A stretch of DNA of 64,000 nt from Zoogloea sp. (GTDB lineage: Bacteria; Pseudomonadota; Gammaproteobacteria; Burkholderiales; Rhodocyclaceae), in NCBI RefSeq assembly GCF_030157465.1, contig NZ_JAOAUU010000079.1, forward strand, positions 1-64,000. The letters run 5' to 3'. The notes under the pieces were generated by a model. That model was given only the letters and a program-made list of their open reading frames with translations. It was not told the DNA's origin and made no database searches. The position numbers and the translations under genes are program-made. Of this stretch, positions 24,520 through 36,099 are shown piece after piece (positions within the stretch are counted from its first letter, which is position 1; the number at the start of each line of letters is the position of its first letter).

Positions 24520-24834
24520 GCTCCGACAGACTCTTCGGGGCCTCGGCTTAAATCGATGCCCCACTGAAGACTGTCGCAACTCCCGAGAATCCGCAGCTCT
24601 TCGAGTGGCGGACCTGATCGGGAGAGTGGCTCGAATCCCCACCCAGCGGAATCCGCTCGGTGGGGATTTTTCTTTTCGAGAATCCCTCGTCCCTCCCGGG
24701 TTGCCACGCAAATCCAGACCCGCAACGGATTTCAGAACCGGGCCGTCGACAAACACTTGCCCCTGCGCCCGTTCCACGCGACCATACCTGTCCATCATCG
24801 ACAGCCCTTCCGCGAGCAGGACTCCGGCCACGTC
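24520..24834. other. Intergenic region after the PEP-CTERM gene
   Basis: 315 bp, no credible gene. It holds an imperfect hairpin CTTCGGGGC/GCCCC-ACT-GAAG (24533-24569) just after the stop and a strong intrinsic terminator (24635-24676). The last 150 bp before the permease gene must contain its promoter, which I cannot identify. Confidence 0.6.
24635..24676 (+). terminator. Rho-independent terminator of the PEP-CTERM unit
   Basis: ATCCCCACC and AGCGG pair with CCGCT and GGTGGGGAT, with a single C-C mismatch, giving about 14 bp of stem with a 3-base loop, followed by TTTTCTTTTC. It makes the sigma-54 driven gene a single-gene transcription unit. Confidence 0.9.
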
Positions 24835-26070
24835 ATGTCACTAGACCTTTACCGTCGGGATTTCACCCAGGCATTCCGCAACGTCGTGAGGCAGCGGCGG
24901 CGCGCGCTTTTTGCGCTCGTCACCATCGTCGGAGGAATCGTCGCCTTCCTGCTTGCCGGCGGCTTCATCCAGTGGATTCTCAAAGACATGCGGGAGTCCA
25001 CGATCCACTCCCAGCTCGGTCACGTGCAGATCGTACGACCCGGCTTCTTCGAGCAAGGTCTCGCCGACCCCTACGCCTACCTGCTGTCCACATCCGACCC
25101 CGCCTATCAAACCCTGAGCAACAGCCCGGGCGTCCGCACCATCACCCCCCGCCTGGCCTTCACGGGCCTGATCAGCCACGGAGAGTCCACCATCTCCTTT
25201 TCCGGAGAAGGCGTCGACCCGGCCAAGGAAGGCGAACTCAGTCGCGCCCTGCAAATCGTGGCCGGACAGCCACTGGCCGCCGACGACGCACACGGCATCA
25301 TTCTCGGCGAAGGTCTCGCCGCCAACCTGGGCGTCAAGACGGGCGACACGATTGTCCTGCTATCCACCACCACCCGCGGGTCGATCAACGCGGTGGAATG
25401 CAAGGTAAGGGGCATCTTCGCGACGATCACCAAGGCCTACGACGACACCTTCCTGCGCGTTCCGCTGCCCATCGCGCTTCAGCTCTCCCAGGCCAAGGGC
25501 GCCACGAGCTGGATCGTCCTCCTCGACAAGACGGAAAATACCGACGCCTTCATCGAGCAGGCCCGCGCCCGCACCGACGCCCAAAAGCTCCAATTCGTCG
25601 CCTGGCATGAACTGGCCGACTTCTACAACAAAACCGTCGTCCTTTTTTCCCGTCAGGTGGGTGTCGTCAAGATCCTCATCGCCCTGATCATCATCCTGTC
25701 GATCACCAACACGCTGTCGATGGCGGTGATCGAACGAACCGGCGAGATCGGCACGATCATGGCGCTGGGCGTGCGGCGCGGCGGCATTCTGCGCATGTTC
25801 GTCACCGAAGGCCTGCTGCTCGGACTGTTCGGCGGCGTCATCGGCATCCTGCTGGGCGCCCTCCTGGCGTTCATGATCTCCGCCATCGGCATTCCGATGC
25901 CCCCGCCGCCAGGCATGGCGCGAGGCTATATCGGCCAGATCATGATTTCCCCCGGGCTCATCCTCGAAGCCCTGGGCCTGGCCCTGTTCACGACCTTGCT
26001 GGCGAGCATCCTGCCCGCCTGGAAGGCGTCCCGCATGATCATCGTCGACGCGCTGCGTCACCAGCGCTGA
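24835..26070 (+). CDS. FtsX-type ABC transporter permease 1
   Basis: 411 aa with the MacB/LolC plan: TM helix (about 26-46), a periplasmic core domain (about 47-270), then three C-terminal TM helices (about 283-305, 330-360, 375-400). The last domain carries ERTGEIGTIMALGVRRGGI and GIPMPPPPG, shared with the next gene. These permeases act with an ATPase to drive lipoprotein or envelope substrate transport, not import. The ATG at 24835 was chosen over 24757 because the longer N-terminus has no family match. No ATPase lies next to it. Confidence 0.87.
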   Translation: MSLDLYRRDFTQAFRNVVRQRRRALFALVTIVGGIVAFLLAGGFIQWILKDMRESTIHSQLGHVQIVRPGFFEQGLADPYAYLLSTSDPAYQTLSNSPGVRTITPRLAFTGLISHGESTISFSGEGVDPAKEGELSRALQIVAGQPLAADDAHGIILGEGLAANLGVKTGDTIVLLSTTTRGSINAVECKVRGIFATITKAYDDTFLRVPLPIALQLSQAKGATSWIVLLDKTENTDAFIEQARARTDAQKLQFVAWHELADFYNKTVVLFSRQVGVVKILIALIIILSITNTLSMAVIERTGEIGTIMALGVRRGGILRMFVTEGLLLGLFGGVIGILLGALLAFMISAIGIPMPPPPGMARGYIGQIMISPGLILEALGLALFTTLLASILPAWKASRMIIVDALRHQR

Positions 26071-26083
26071 GAGCCGCGCCGCC

Positions 26084-27298
26084 ATGTTAATGAAACTCGC
26101 CATCCGCAATGTCCTGCGCCAAAAGGTGCGTACCGGAATGACGCTCGCCGCCATCATCTTCGGCGTGATGGGCCTGATCCTGGCCGGCGGCTTCGTGCAG
26201 GACATCTTCATCCAGCTCGGCGAAGCCATCATCCACTCGCAAACGGGGCATATCCAGGTATTCAAGAAGGACTTCCTCGAAAAGGGCACCCGCTCCCCGG
26301 AGCGTTTCCTGATCGACGAGCCGGAAAAGCTCGCCGTCCAGCTGGCCCGGCACGAGGAAGTCGAATCAGTGATGAGCAGGCTTTATTTCTCCGGTCTTCT
26401 GAACAACGGCAAGCGCGACCTGGCCATCATCGGGGAAGGCATCGAGCCCGACAAGGAAGTGAAGCTGGGCAGTTTCATCACCATTACCGCTGGCCGCCAG
26501 CTGACGAACAAGGACCGCGATGGCATCCTGCTCGGCGACGGCGTGGCCAAAACCCTGGGTCTGAAGCCCGGCGACCGGGTCACCCTGGTGATGACCGCCG
26601 CGGAAGGCGCCATGAACACCCTCGATTTCGAGGTGATCGGGGTATTCCAGAGCTTCTCGAAAGACTTCGATTCCCGCGCCGTCCGCATCCCCCTGCCGTC
26701 CGCCCAGGAGTTGCTGGTCACCAAGGGGGCCAACCTGATGGTCCTGGCCCTGCACAAGACGGAAGACACCAGTAAGGTCGTCGCCCGGCTGACAGGCGAG
26801 TTGCAGGGCGGCCCGCTGGATCTGCGCAGCTGGAGCAGCCTGTCGGACTTCTACGACAAGGCCGTGCAGCTCTACGACCGGCAGTTCGGCGTGCTGCAGA
26901 TGATCATCCTGCTGATGGTGCTGCTGTCGGTGGCCAACAGCGTGAACATGAGCGTCTTCGAGCGCCAGGGAGAATTCGGCACGATGCAGGCCCTCGGCAA
27001 CCGCTCGGGCGACCTCGTCCGGCTGATCATCACCGAGAGCGCGATCATCGGCCTGGCCGGGGCGCTGCTCGGCATGCTGCTCGGCGTCGTGGCGGCACTT
27101 GCAATCTCTGCCATTGGCATTCCGATGCCCCCGCCCCCCAACGCAAACCTGGGCTACACCGCCTACATCCGGATCGTTCCCTTCAACCTGCTGACCTCGG
27201 GGCTCGTGGGATTCGTCGGCACCGTGCTGGCCTCGATCGTGCCCGCCTTCAAGGTCACCCGCATGCCGGTGGTGGACGCCCTGCGCCAGAACATCTGA
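26084..27298 (+). CDS. FtsX-type ABC transporter permease 2
   Basis: 404 aa, a paralogue of the preceding permease: same TM-periplasmic domain-three TM layout, shared EFGTMQALGNRSGDL and GIPMPPPPN motifs, and a VVDALRQ end matching IVDALRHQ. It starts 13 bp after the first gene (ATG at 26084; 26090 also possible). The pair probably forms a heterodimer like LolCE. The following gene is convergent argJ, so no ATPase or substrate-binding lipoprotein completes the operon. Confidence 0.87.
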   Translation: MLMKLAIRNVLRQKVRTGMTLAAIIFGVMGLILAGGFVQDIFIQLGEAIIHSQTGHIQVFKKDFLEKGTRSPERFLIDEPEKLAVQLARHEEVESVMSRLYFSGLLNNGKRDLAIIGEGIEPDKEVKLGSFITITAGRQLTNKDRDGILLGDGVAKTLGLKPGDRVTLVMTAAEGAMNTLDFEVIGVFQSFSKDFDSRAVRIPLPSAQELLVTKGANLMVLALHKTEDTSKVVARLTGELQGGPLDLRSWSSLSDFYDKAVQLYDRQFGVLQMIILLMVLLSVANSVNMSVFERQGEFGTMQALGNRSGDLVRLIITESAIIGLAGALLGMLLGVVAALAISAIGIPMPPPPNANLGYTAYIRIVPFNLLTSGLVGFVGTVLASIVPAFKVTRMPVVDALRQNI

Positions 27299-27317
27299 CG
27301 CAAGGCCGCCTCAGTGA

Positions 27318-28556
27318 CTACGAGCGGTAGTCGGCGTTGATCTTCACGTAATCGTACGAGAAGTCGCAGCTCCACAGGGTTGCCGCCGCATTGCCGCGGG
27401 CCAGGTCAACGCGGACGGTGATTTCCGCGGCCTGCATCACGCGGGAACCCGCTTCCTCGCGATAGCTTTCGGCCCGCCCGCCCTTCTCGGCGACCAGCAC
27501 CTCCTCGCCATTGCTGGCAAGCCACACCCGCAGTTGCGATACATCCAGATCGTCGATACCGGCATAACCGATCGCGGCCAGGATGCGCCCAAGGTTGGGA
27601 TCGGAGGCGAAGAAGGCCGTCTTCACCAGCGGCGAGTGGCCGATCGCATAGCCGACCTTGCGACACTCCTCCCGGCTGGCGCCACCTTCAATCTGCAGCG
27701 TAATGAATTTAGTGGCCCCCTCGCCATCACGGACAATGGCCTGGGCGAGCCAGATCGACACTTCCAGCACCGCAGCGCGAAACGCCGCATAATCCGCCGA
27801 CGCGGTGTCGGCAAGGGTGGCATTGCCGGCCTGGCCGGTGGCAATCAGGATATAGCTGTCGTTGGTGGAGGTGTCGCCGTCGACGGTGATGCTGTTGAAC
27901 GACAGATCGGCCACTTCCTTCAGCAGGGCATCGAGCACCGGCTGGGCGACATCGGCGTCGGTGGCCAGGAAACCCAGCATCGTCGCCATGTTCGGCTTGA
28001 TCATGCCGGCGCCCTTGGAAATGCCGGTGAGGGTGACCGTCTTGCCGCCGATCTGCACCTGGCGGGAAGTCGCTTTGGCCACCGTGTCGGTGGTCATGAT
28101 GCCGTGGGCGGCATCGAACCAGCCATCGGCCTTCAAAGCCGCTTTCGCGCCCGGCAGACCTGCAACCAGACGCTCGACCGGCAGCGGTTCGAGAATCACA
28201 CCCGTGGAAAAGGGCAGCACCTGGCTGGCAGCAATACCCAGCTGGCCGGCAACCGCTTCACAGGTCGCGCGGGCGGCGGCCAAGCCGGGTTCGCCGGTAC
28301 CCGCGTTGGCAACGCCGGTATTGATGACCAGGGCGCGAATGCCGCCGGCGGGAAGGTTGGCCTTGCACACCTGCACCGGAGCGGCGCAGAAACGGTTCTG
28401 CGTGAAAACCCCTGCCACTCGGGAACCCGGCGCCAGTTCGATCAGGGTCAGATCCTTGCGATTGACTTTGCGGACACCCGCCTCGGTGACACCAAGGCGA
28501 ACACCGGGAACGGGCAACAGGGCTGCGGCTTCGGGGGGGGAAAGCAGAACGGGCAT
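27318..28556 (-). CDS. argJ: Bifunctional ornithine acetyltransferase / N-acetylglutamate synthase
   Basis: Arginine biosynthesis: transfers acetyl from N-acetylornithine to glutamate and can also acetylate glutamate from acetyl-CoA. The 412 aa include the self-cleavage region [20 protein letters not shown], where cleavage before the Thr of ATML yields alpha and beta chains, and the active-site TG motif FSTGVI. The usual NTGNANAGTG appears here as [10 protein letters not shown]. Convergent with the permease pair, 19 bp apart. Single gene; start ATG at 28556. Confidence 0.96.
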   Translation of the reverse strand: MPVLLSPPEAAALLPVPGVRLGVTEAGVRKVNRKDLTLIELAPGSRVAGVFTQNRFCAAPVQVCKANLPAGGIRALVINTGVANAGTGEPGLAAARATCEAVAGQLGIAASQVLPFSTGVILEPLPVERLVAGLPGAKAALKADGWFDAAHGIMTTDTVAKATSRQVQIGGKTVTLTGISKGAGMIKPNMATMLGFLATDADVAQPVLDALLKEVADLSFNSITVDGDTSTNDSYILIATGQAGNATLADTASADYAAFRAAVLEVSIWLAQAIVRDGEGATKFITLQIEGGASREECRKVGYAIGHSPLVKTAFFASDPNLGRILAAIGYAGIDDLDVSQLRVWLASNGEEVLVAEKGGRAESYREEAGSRVMQAAEITVRVDLARGNAAATLWSCDFSYDYVKINADYRS

Positions 28557-28670
28557 GGCTGGACTCCAGTAACGGGCGCCGGAACGGCAAAGACCGCCAT
28601 GATAATCCGGGAGACCTTACCGGCGCACCCGCACCGCCTTATCCTGGCCGGAATCAGGCCGGGAGATGCC

Positions 28671-30101
28671 TCACGCGGATTCGGCGGCGCTCAGAGCCAC
28701 TGCCAGACTGGCCTGCAGCGCAAAATGCTGAACCGCGCGCCAGCTTTCCTCCTCGAGAGCCCGACCGTTGCGATCGGCATAAAGCACGCCAATACGCCTC
28801 GTCGCCGAACCAAAGGGCACCAGAAAGGCCTCGTCGCAGGCGGTCACCTGCTGCAGACGCTCGGTTCCCGGTTTCTCGACGCGGGCGGCGTTGATCCAGC
28901 AGCCCTGCCCGCTGTCGATGGCCGCATCGACGACATCATCAGGGTCCCCATCCATCGAGAAGGCGAAGCGCCCGCACAACGCCTCCGCACCGGCCCCCAG
29001 CGCGATCTTGCCGTGCAGGTGCAGGCGGTCAGGAGTGAGCAGCGCGACCAGCACACGATCACAACCGACGCCACGGAACACGCCTTCGACAACCAGTTGC
29101 AGGATGTCGGCCAGCGGAGAGCGATCGAGGGTCATTGCCGCGAGATCCTGCAGGATACGCAGCTGGAGTGACGAGTCGGGAGCGGGCGGCTGGGCGGGCA
29201 CATTCGTCTCGGGCTGCAGCGGAATGCGGCTCCGGGGAATGATCTGCGCCGCCTCTGAGGCCCCGAAGGAAGCTGCAATGCGCGCAGCCTCGCCGGCATT
29301 CGCCAGCACTTCGGCGTGGATGATGCTCAGCGGCAGATCCAGATAATCGGCCGTTTCGCGCAGAACCCGGCGGGCAGCTTGAGAATCCCAGCCCTCCTCG
29401 GCGGCACGGGCCAGCCGGTGGCCCATGACCACGGCCCGCTCCGGCCCGCGACTGCGCACATCGCCTTCGAGGGCCGCCGCGGCAAGCGAGCCCAGCTTCC
29501 ATTCGCGCACCAGCCCACTGGAAAGATGCCGCAACGGAAAACCGAGCACGACCTGCTGAGCCTCCTCCTCGCGCATGTTCCCCTGGCTCAGACAGCGATC
29601 AAGCGCCTGCGCCTGCTCACCGCCAAAGCACCAGAAAGCCATTTCACCAACCCGGGACAACAGAGCCGCGATGAAAACCTCTTCGCCCTGCTGCTCGCCA
29701 CGCCGGCGGATCGCCCAGCGCGCGTGCACCGCGGCATGGAAGCTGCGAGCCATCTCGGCGTGGATGCGGCTGCGCACGCCGCCACCCAGCAGGGAATCGA
29801 TCAGCGAAACAGACAAGGCCAGCTGGGCGACCGGATTGAAGCCAAGCACCACAATGGCCCGGGAGACCGTGCTCACGGTCTGGTGGGACTGGTTGAAAAA
29901 GGCGCTGTTGGCAAGCCGCAGCACCTTGGTGGTCATTGGCGCATCCTTCAGAATCACCTGCGCCAGCGCTGACGCCGACGCCCGCTCGTCGCCGATGATT
30001 CGGTGCAGGCCTTCGACCGTACGGGCGAAAACAGGCATTTCCTGCCCGCGGATACGGGCGATCCAGCCAGAAAGGTCCTGCACTTGGGGAGTTGCACTCA
30101 T
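28671..30101 (-). CDS. HDOD-GAF signalling protein
   Basis: 476 aa. An HDOD domain (about 15-215) contains VILKDAPMTTKVLRLANSAFF and AIVVLGFNPVAQLALS. The C-terminal GAF domain (about 315-470) has FRGVGCDRVLVALL and RRIGVLYADR. HDOD domains lack the catalytic HD pair and act as signalling scaffolds in motility, biofilm and stress control. It lies downstream of secA on the same strand, separated by a terminator-like hairpin. Specific function unknown. Confidence 0.85.
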   Translation of the reverse strand: MSATPQVQDLSGWIARIRGQEMPVFARTVEGLHRIIGDERASASALAQVILKDAPMTTKVLRLANSAFFNQSHQTVSTVSRAIVVLGFNPVAQLALSVSLIDSLLGGGVRSRIHAEMARSFHAAVHARWAIRRRGEQQGEEVFIAALLSRVGEMAFWCFGGEQAQALDRCLSQGNMREEEAQQVVLGFPLRHLSSGLVREWKLGSLAAAALEGDVRSRGPERAVVMGHRLARAAEEGWDSQAARRVLRETADYLDLPLSIIHAEVLANAGEAARIAASFGASEAAQIIPRSRIPLQPETNVPAQPPAPDSSLQLRILQDLAAMTLDRSPLADILQLVVEGVFRGVGCDRVLVALLTPDRLHLHGKIALGAGAEALCGRFAFSMDGDPDDVVDAAIDSGQGCWINAARVEKPGTERLQQVTACDEAFLVPFGSATRRIGVLYADRNGRALEEESWRAVQHFALQASLAVALSAAESA

Positions 30102-30157
30102 TCAATCACCTCTCGCCGATAACGGCAGGGGACGTTGCAGCTTGAGGCAGCGTTAAC

Positions 30158-30187
30158 GCATGAAACCCGCAACAGCGGGCTTCATGC
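30158..30187 (-). terminator. Terminator-like hairpin after secA
   Basis: GCATGAA-A-CCCGC pairs with GCGGG-C-TTCATGC around AACA; on the minus strand the mismatch is a G-U pair, so all 13 positions pair. It lies 34 bp past the secA stop. There is no run of T after the stem, so it may be a weak terminator or an mRNA 3' stabiliser. Confidence 0.5.
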
Positions 30188-30221
30188 GCCTGAACGGAAT
30201 CAACAGGTTTGCTGCGCAGCC

Positions 30222-32948
<2,727 letters not shown>

Positions 32949-33094
32949 TTGATTTGGAAGGAAAAACGCGGCAAAGAGCGGATTCTATCATGTCGCCTCA
33001 AAGCGACCGTGACGCAGGACAAGGCGACCGCCACACTTGTCCGTTCCGGAGGATCTCCCTACGATGGGGGCGCTTCTTCAGAAACCAAGCCCAG

Positions 33095-33526
33095 ATGGCC
33101 ACGACCTCCATCAACAATTACCTTCGGGGTGGCGACAGCCTCGCCCGCCTCCAGGCCCACGCCGGCCGCCTGCTGCGCCTCCAGCGCCAGCTTGCTGAGC
33201 TGCTGCCGGATTACATGGCCCGCGCCAGCAAGGTTGCAAACCTGAAGGGCGACGAGCTGGTGATCCACGTGGATAGCGCCGGGCTCGCCGTAAAGCTGCG
33301 TCAGGCCGTACCCAGCCTGCTGGTCGACTTCGCACGCGAAGGCGTGCTGCTGAGGGATATCAAGATAAAGGTGGCCTTACGCGAATACCGTCCGCCGGCG
33401 CCACCCGCACCGGATCGGCACGTCAGCGAAACCACCCGCACGGGACTGGAAAAACTGGCGGCGAGCCTGCCGGACGACTCACCCCTGGCCAAGGCCCTCA
33501 AACGCTTCGTGAAAAGCGCGGGCTAG
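33095..33526 (+). CDS. dciA: Replicative helicase loader/inhibitor DciA (DUF721)
   Basis: 143 aa. It has the DUF721/DciA KH-like core (about 20-105: LLPDYMARASKVANLKGDEL...VDSAGLAVKLRQ) and a short C-terminal helix. DciA loads DnaB in bacteria lacking DnaC. The ATG at 33095 was chosen because the 47 residues of the longer frame do not resemble the family. It sits divergent from secA and opposite lpxC, the usual proteobacterial location, and overlaps the small gene at its 3' end by four bases. Confidence 0.85.
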   Translation: MATTSINNYLRGGDSLARLQAHAGRLLRLQRQLAELLPDYMARASKVANLKGDELVIHVDSAGLAVKLRQAVPSLLVDFAREGVLLRDIKIKVALREYRPPAPPAPDRHVSETTRTGLEKLAASLPDDSPLAKALKRFVKSAG

Positions 33527-33711
33527 ACAAACGGGACGAGCACCCGCTCGACGATCAGCAGCGCGAAGAACACCAGCGCGATGATCAGCGTATAGCGGAA
33601 GAGGCGCCATGCCAGCGCCAGGTAGCGCGCATCGCGGGTAAAGAAGTAGGCGAAGACCGAACCGGCGATTCCGATGCCCGCAAGCACGGCGAGCAGACGC
33701 AGAAGGAGCAC
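33523..33711 (-). CDS. Small two-helix membrane protein downstream of lpxC
   Basis: 62 aa, almost entirely hydrophobic: helix about 4-24, a short basic loop (TRDARYLALAWRLFR) and helix about 40-60. It starts 10 bp after the lpxC stop, so it is probably the last gene of that transcript, and its stop overlaps the dciA stop on the other strand. Function unknown. Confidence 0.7.
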   Translation of the reverse strand: MLLLRLLAVLAGIGIAGSVFAYFFTRDARYLALAWRLFRYTLIIALVFFALLIVERVLVPFV

Positions 33712-33721
33712 GGCGCCGGCT

Positions 33722-34639
33722 TCAGTTGAGAGCCAGGTCGAACAGCCGGGCGACAGCCGGAGGCGTGGTCGCGTCTTCTTCGAAAGTCACGATCTCCCAG
33801 GCCGTACGGTCTTCGAGCAGCACGCGCAGGATCTGGTTGTTGAGCGCGTGACCCGCCTTGTAGGCGCTGTAGGCCGCCAGCAGCGGATGGCCGGCCAGAT
33901 AGAGGTCGCCGATGGCGTCGAGAACCTTGTGCTTCACGAACTCGTCGGCATAACGCAGGCCGTCGGCATTGAGCACCCGGTATTCGTCCATCACGATGGC
34001 GTTATCAAGACTGCCGCCAAGGCCGAGGCCGTTGGCGCGCATGAACTCCACGTCCTGCATGAAACCGAAGGTGCGCGCCCGCGCCACTTCGCGCGTGTAC
34101 GAATGCTCGGCAAAATCGACGGTTACCGAAGTACCGGTGCTATCGATGGCAGGATGGTTGAAGAGGATCGAAAAGCTCAATTTGAAGCCGTCGTAAGGCG
34201 TGAGGCGCACCCACTTGTCGCCTTCGACGTACTCAACGGGCTTGAGCACGCGCAGGAAACGCTTGGGTGCCTTTTGCTCTTCAATACCTGCGGACTGGAT
34301 CAGGAACACAAAGGGGCCGGCACTGCCGTCGAGAATGGGAATCTCGGCTGCATCGACGTCGATGTGGGCGTTATCGACGCCCAGCCCGGCAAGGGCCGAC
34401 ATCAGGTGTTCGACGGTGTTGACCTTCGCACCGTCCCGCTGCAGCCCCGAGCACATCCGGGTGTCACAGACTGCGTACGGATCCGCGGGCAGGTCGACGA
34501 CCGGCTCGAGATCCACGCGATGGAAGACGATTCCCGTATCGGGCGCGGCAGGACGCAGGGTCAAAGTGACCTTGTTGCCGCTGTGAAGACCGACACCAGT
34601 GGCGGTAACAACCGTTTTCAGGGTGCGCTGCTTGAGCAT
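33722..34639 (-). CDS. lpxC: UDP-3-O-acyl-N-acetylglucosamine deacetylase
   Basis: Zinc enzyme for the committed step of lipid A synthesis. The 305 aa contain [25 protein letters not shown] near the end and the [14 protein letters not shown] metal/active-site region. Start ATG at 34639 gives [20 protein letters not shown], the canonical N-terminus. It sits after ftsZ as in E. coli, but a terminator (34733-34778) lies between, and TAAAAT on the minus strand (34668-34673) is a possible -10 of its own. Confidence 0.97.
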   Translation of the reverse strand: MLKQRTLKTVVTATGVGLHSGNKVTLTLRPAAPDTGIVFHRVDLEPVVDLPADPYAVCDTRMCSGLQRDGAKVNTVEHLMSALAGLGVDNAHIDVDAAEIPILDGSAGPFVFLIQSAGIEEQKAPKRFLRVLKPVEYVEGDKWVRLTPYDGFKLSFSILFNHPAIDSTGTSVTVDFAEHSYTREVARARTFGFMQDVEFMRANGLGLGGSLDNAIVMDEYRVLNADGLRYADEFVKHKVLDAIGDLYLAGHPLLAAYSAYKAGHALNNQILRVLLEDRTAWEIVTFEEDATTPPAVARLFDLALN

Positions 34640-34732
34640 GATCGGGAATCCGCATTCAATTCATGAAATTTTAACACAGGCCACTTGCTGCACTGCAACA
34701 AGCAACTTCCCCGAACATGCCGTATCGCCCTG

Positions 34733-34778
34733 CAAAACAAAACGCGCAGCGGACGGAGGCAACCTCCCGCTGCGCGTT
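34733..34778 (-). terminator. Rho-independent terminator of ftsZ
   Basis: A perfect 12-bp stem (34741-34752 with 34767-34778) carries an inner 4-bp GAGG/CCTC helix, and on the minus strand is followed by TTTTGTTTTG. It separates the dcw cluster proper from lpxC. Confidence 0.9.
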
Positions 34779-34808
34779 CCTGCGAGCCACCGAAGCGGCC
34801 CGGAGCGG

Positions 34809-35948
34809 TCAGTCCGCCTGCTTGCGCAGGAAGGCCGGAATATCCAGCGTGGACATTCCGTTGGCGCTCATGGCTTCGACGGTGGTGCGGGTGCTGCCGC
34901 GACGGAACACTGCGGGCATGTCGGTATTGGTGTAATCCACTTCCATGCCGATGTTGTCGGTACCCGTGCGGATCACTTCCATCTTGCGGGGCATGGCAGC
35001 AGCACGCACTGCGCCGAGGCCGGTGGCCACGACGGTCACGCGGATGCGGTCTTCCATGTTTTCGTCGAAAACAGTGCCGTACTTGACGAAGGCTTCCTTG
35101 GCGGCAAAGGCCTGCACCGTCTTCACGGCATCACGCACTTCGGCCATTTTCAGCGAGCGGCTAGCCGTGATGTTGACGAGCACGCAGCGGGCGCCGGACA
35201 GCTCGGTACCTTCGAGCAGCGGCGACACGGCAGCCTGTTCGGCGGCAATGCGGGCACGATCGAGGCCGGAAGCCTGGGCGGAACCCATCATCGCACGGCC
35301 CATTTCGGCCATCGCGGTGCGCACGTCCTGGAAGTCCACGTTAACGAGGCCGGGAACGTTGATGATTTCGGCAATGCCACCCACGGCACTGGTCAGCACG
35401 TTGTCGGCCGAACGGAAGCAGTCCTCGAAGCCGGCATCGTCGCCGTACACTTCGAGCAGCTTGTCGTTGAGCACCACGATCAGGGAGTCGACCTGCTTGG
35501 AGAGCTCTTCAACGCCGCTTTCGGCGACGCGGATGCGGTTCTCGAAGTCGAAGGGCTTGGTGACCACGGCAACGGTCAGGATGCCCATTTCCTTGGCGAT
35601 CTCGGCCACGACCGGCGCAGCACCGGTTCCCGTGCCACCGCCCATGCCGGCGGTGATGAAGCACATGTGGGCGCCTTCCAGGGCCGCCGCAATGGCGTCA
35701 CGGGATTCCTGCGCCGCAGCACGACCGGCTTCGGGCTTGGAGCCTGCGCCAAGGCCGGTCTTGCCAAGCTGTACCTTGGCCGGCGACAGGCAGCGGGAAA
35801 GTGCCTGGGCGTCCGTATTGGCCGTGATGAAATCCACCCCTTGCACGCCTTCGCGGATCATGTGGTCCACGGCGTTGCCGCCTGCACCACCGACACCGAT
35901 CACCTTGATATTGGTGCCGCCGGATGCCTTTTCAACAATTTCAAACAT
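34809..35948 (-). CDS. ftsZ: Cell division protein FtsZ
   Basis: Tubulin-like GTPase that forms the cytokinetic ring. 379 aa; GTP-binding GGGTGTGAAP and T7-loop region intact, a short linker, and the conserved C-terminal peptide LDIPAFLRKQ that binds FtsA, ZipA and ZapD. RBS GGAGG before ATG at 35948. A 151-bp gap to ftsA contains a candidate promoter. ZapD is encoded in the same window at 60813. Confidence 0.98.
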   Translation of the reverse strand: MFEIVEKASGGTNIKVIGVGGAGGNAVDHMIREGVQGVDFITANTDAQALSRCLSPAKVQLGKTGLGAGSKPEAGRAAAQESRDAIAAALEGAHMCFITAGMGGGTGTGAAPVVAEIAKEMGILTVAVVTKPFDFENRIRVAESGVEELSKQVDSLIVVLNDKLLEVYGDDAGFEDCFRSADNVLTSAVGGIAEIINVPGLVNVDFQDVRTAMAEMGRAMMGSAQASGLDRARIAAEQAAVSPLLEGTELSGARCVLVNITASRSLKMAEVRDAVKTVQAFAAKEAFVKYGTVFDENMEDRIRVTVVATGLGAVRAAAMPRKMEVIRTGTDNIGMEVDYTNTDMPAVFRRGSTRTTVEAMSANGMSTLDIPAFLRKQAD

Positions 35949-36001
35949 TTACCTCGCCTCCAAGAGAAACTGCACTGACATTGCCGATGAGCAACCGATT
36001 G

Positions 36002-36050
36002 CTTATTTAGTGGGAACCGCAAATTTTACAACTAAATAAGGGGGTGTCAC
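36002..36050 (-). promoter_or_regulatory. Candidate ftsZ promoter within a perfect inverted repeat
   Basis: On the minus strand GTGACA (-35, 36045-36050), 16 bp, TAAAAT (-10, 36023-36028): each is five of six consensus bases. A perfect 10-bp inverted repeat, CTTATTTAGT (36002-36011) and ACTAAATAAG (36031-36040), brackets the -10 with a 19-bp spacer: one arm in the spacer between the boxes, the other around the expected start site (about 36016). It could be a repressor operator or a 5' leader structure. Confidence 0.6.
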
Positions 36051-36099
36051 ACATCGTTATTCATTTGAATTCAATCCGCAGAGCGGATCTCCTCCACCT

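Noticed and set aside
24600-24680. tRNA-like GGCTCGAATCC stretch
   Set aside because: It is the 5' arm of an intrinsic terminator; no cloverleaf can be drawn.
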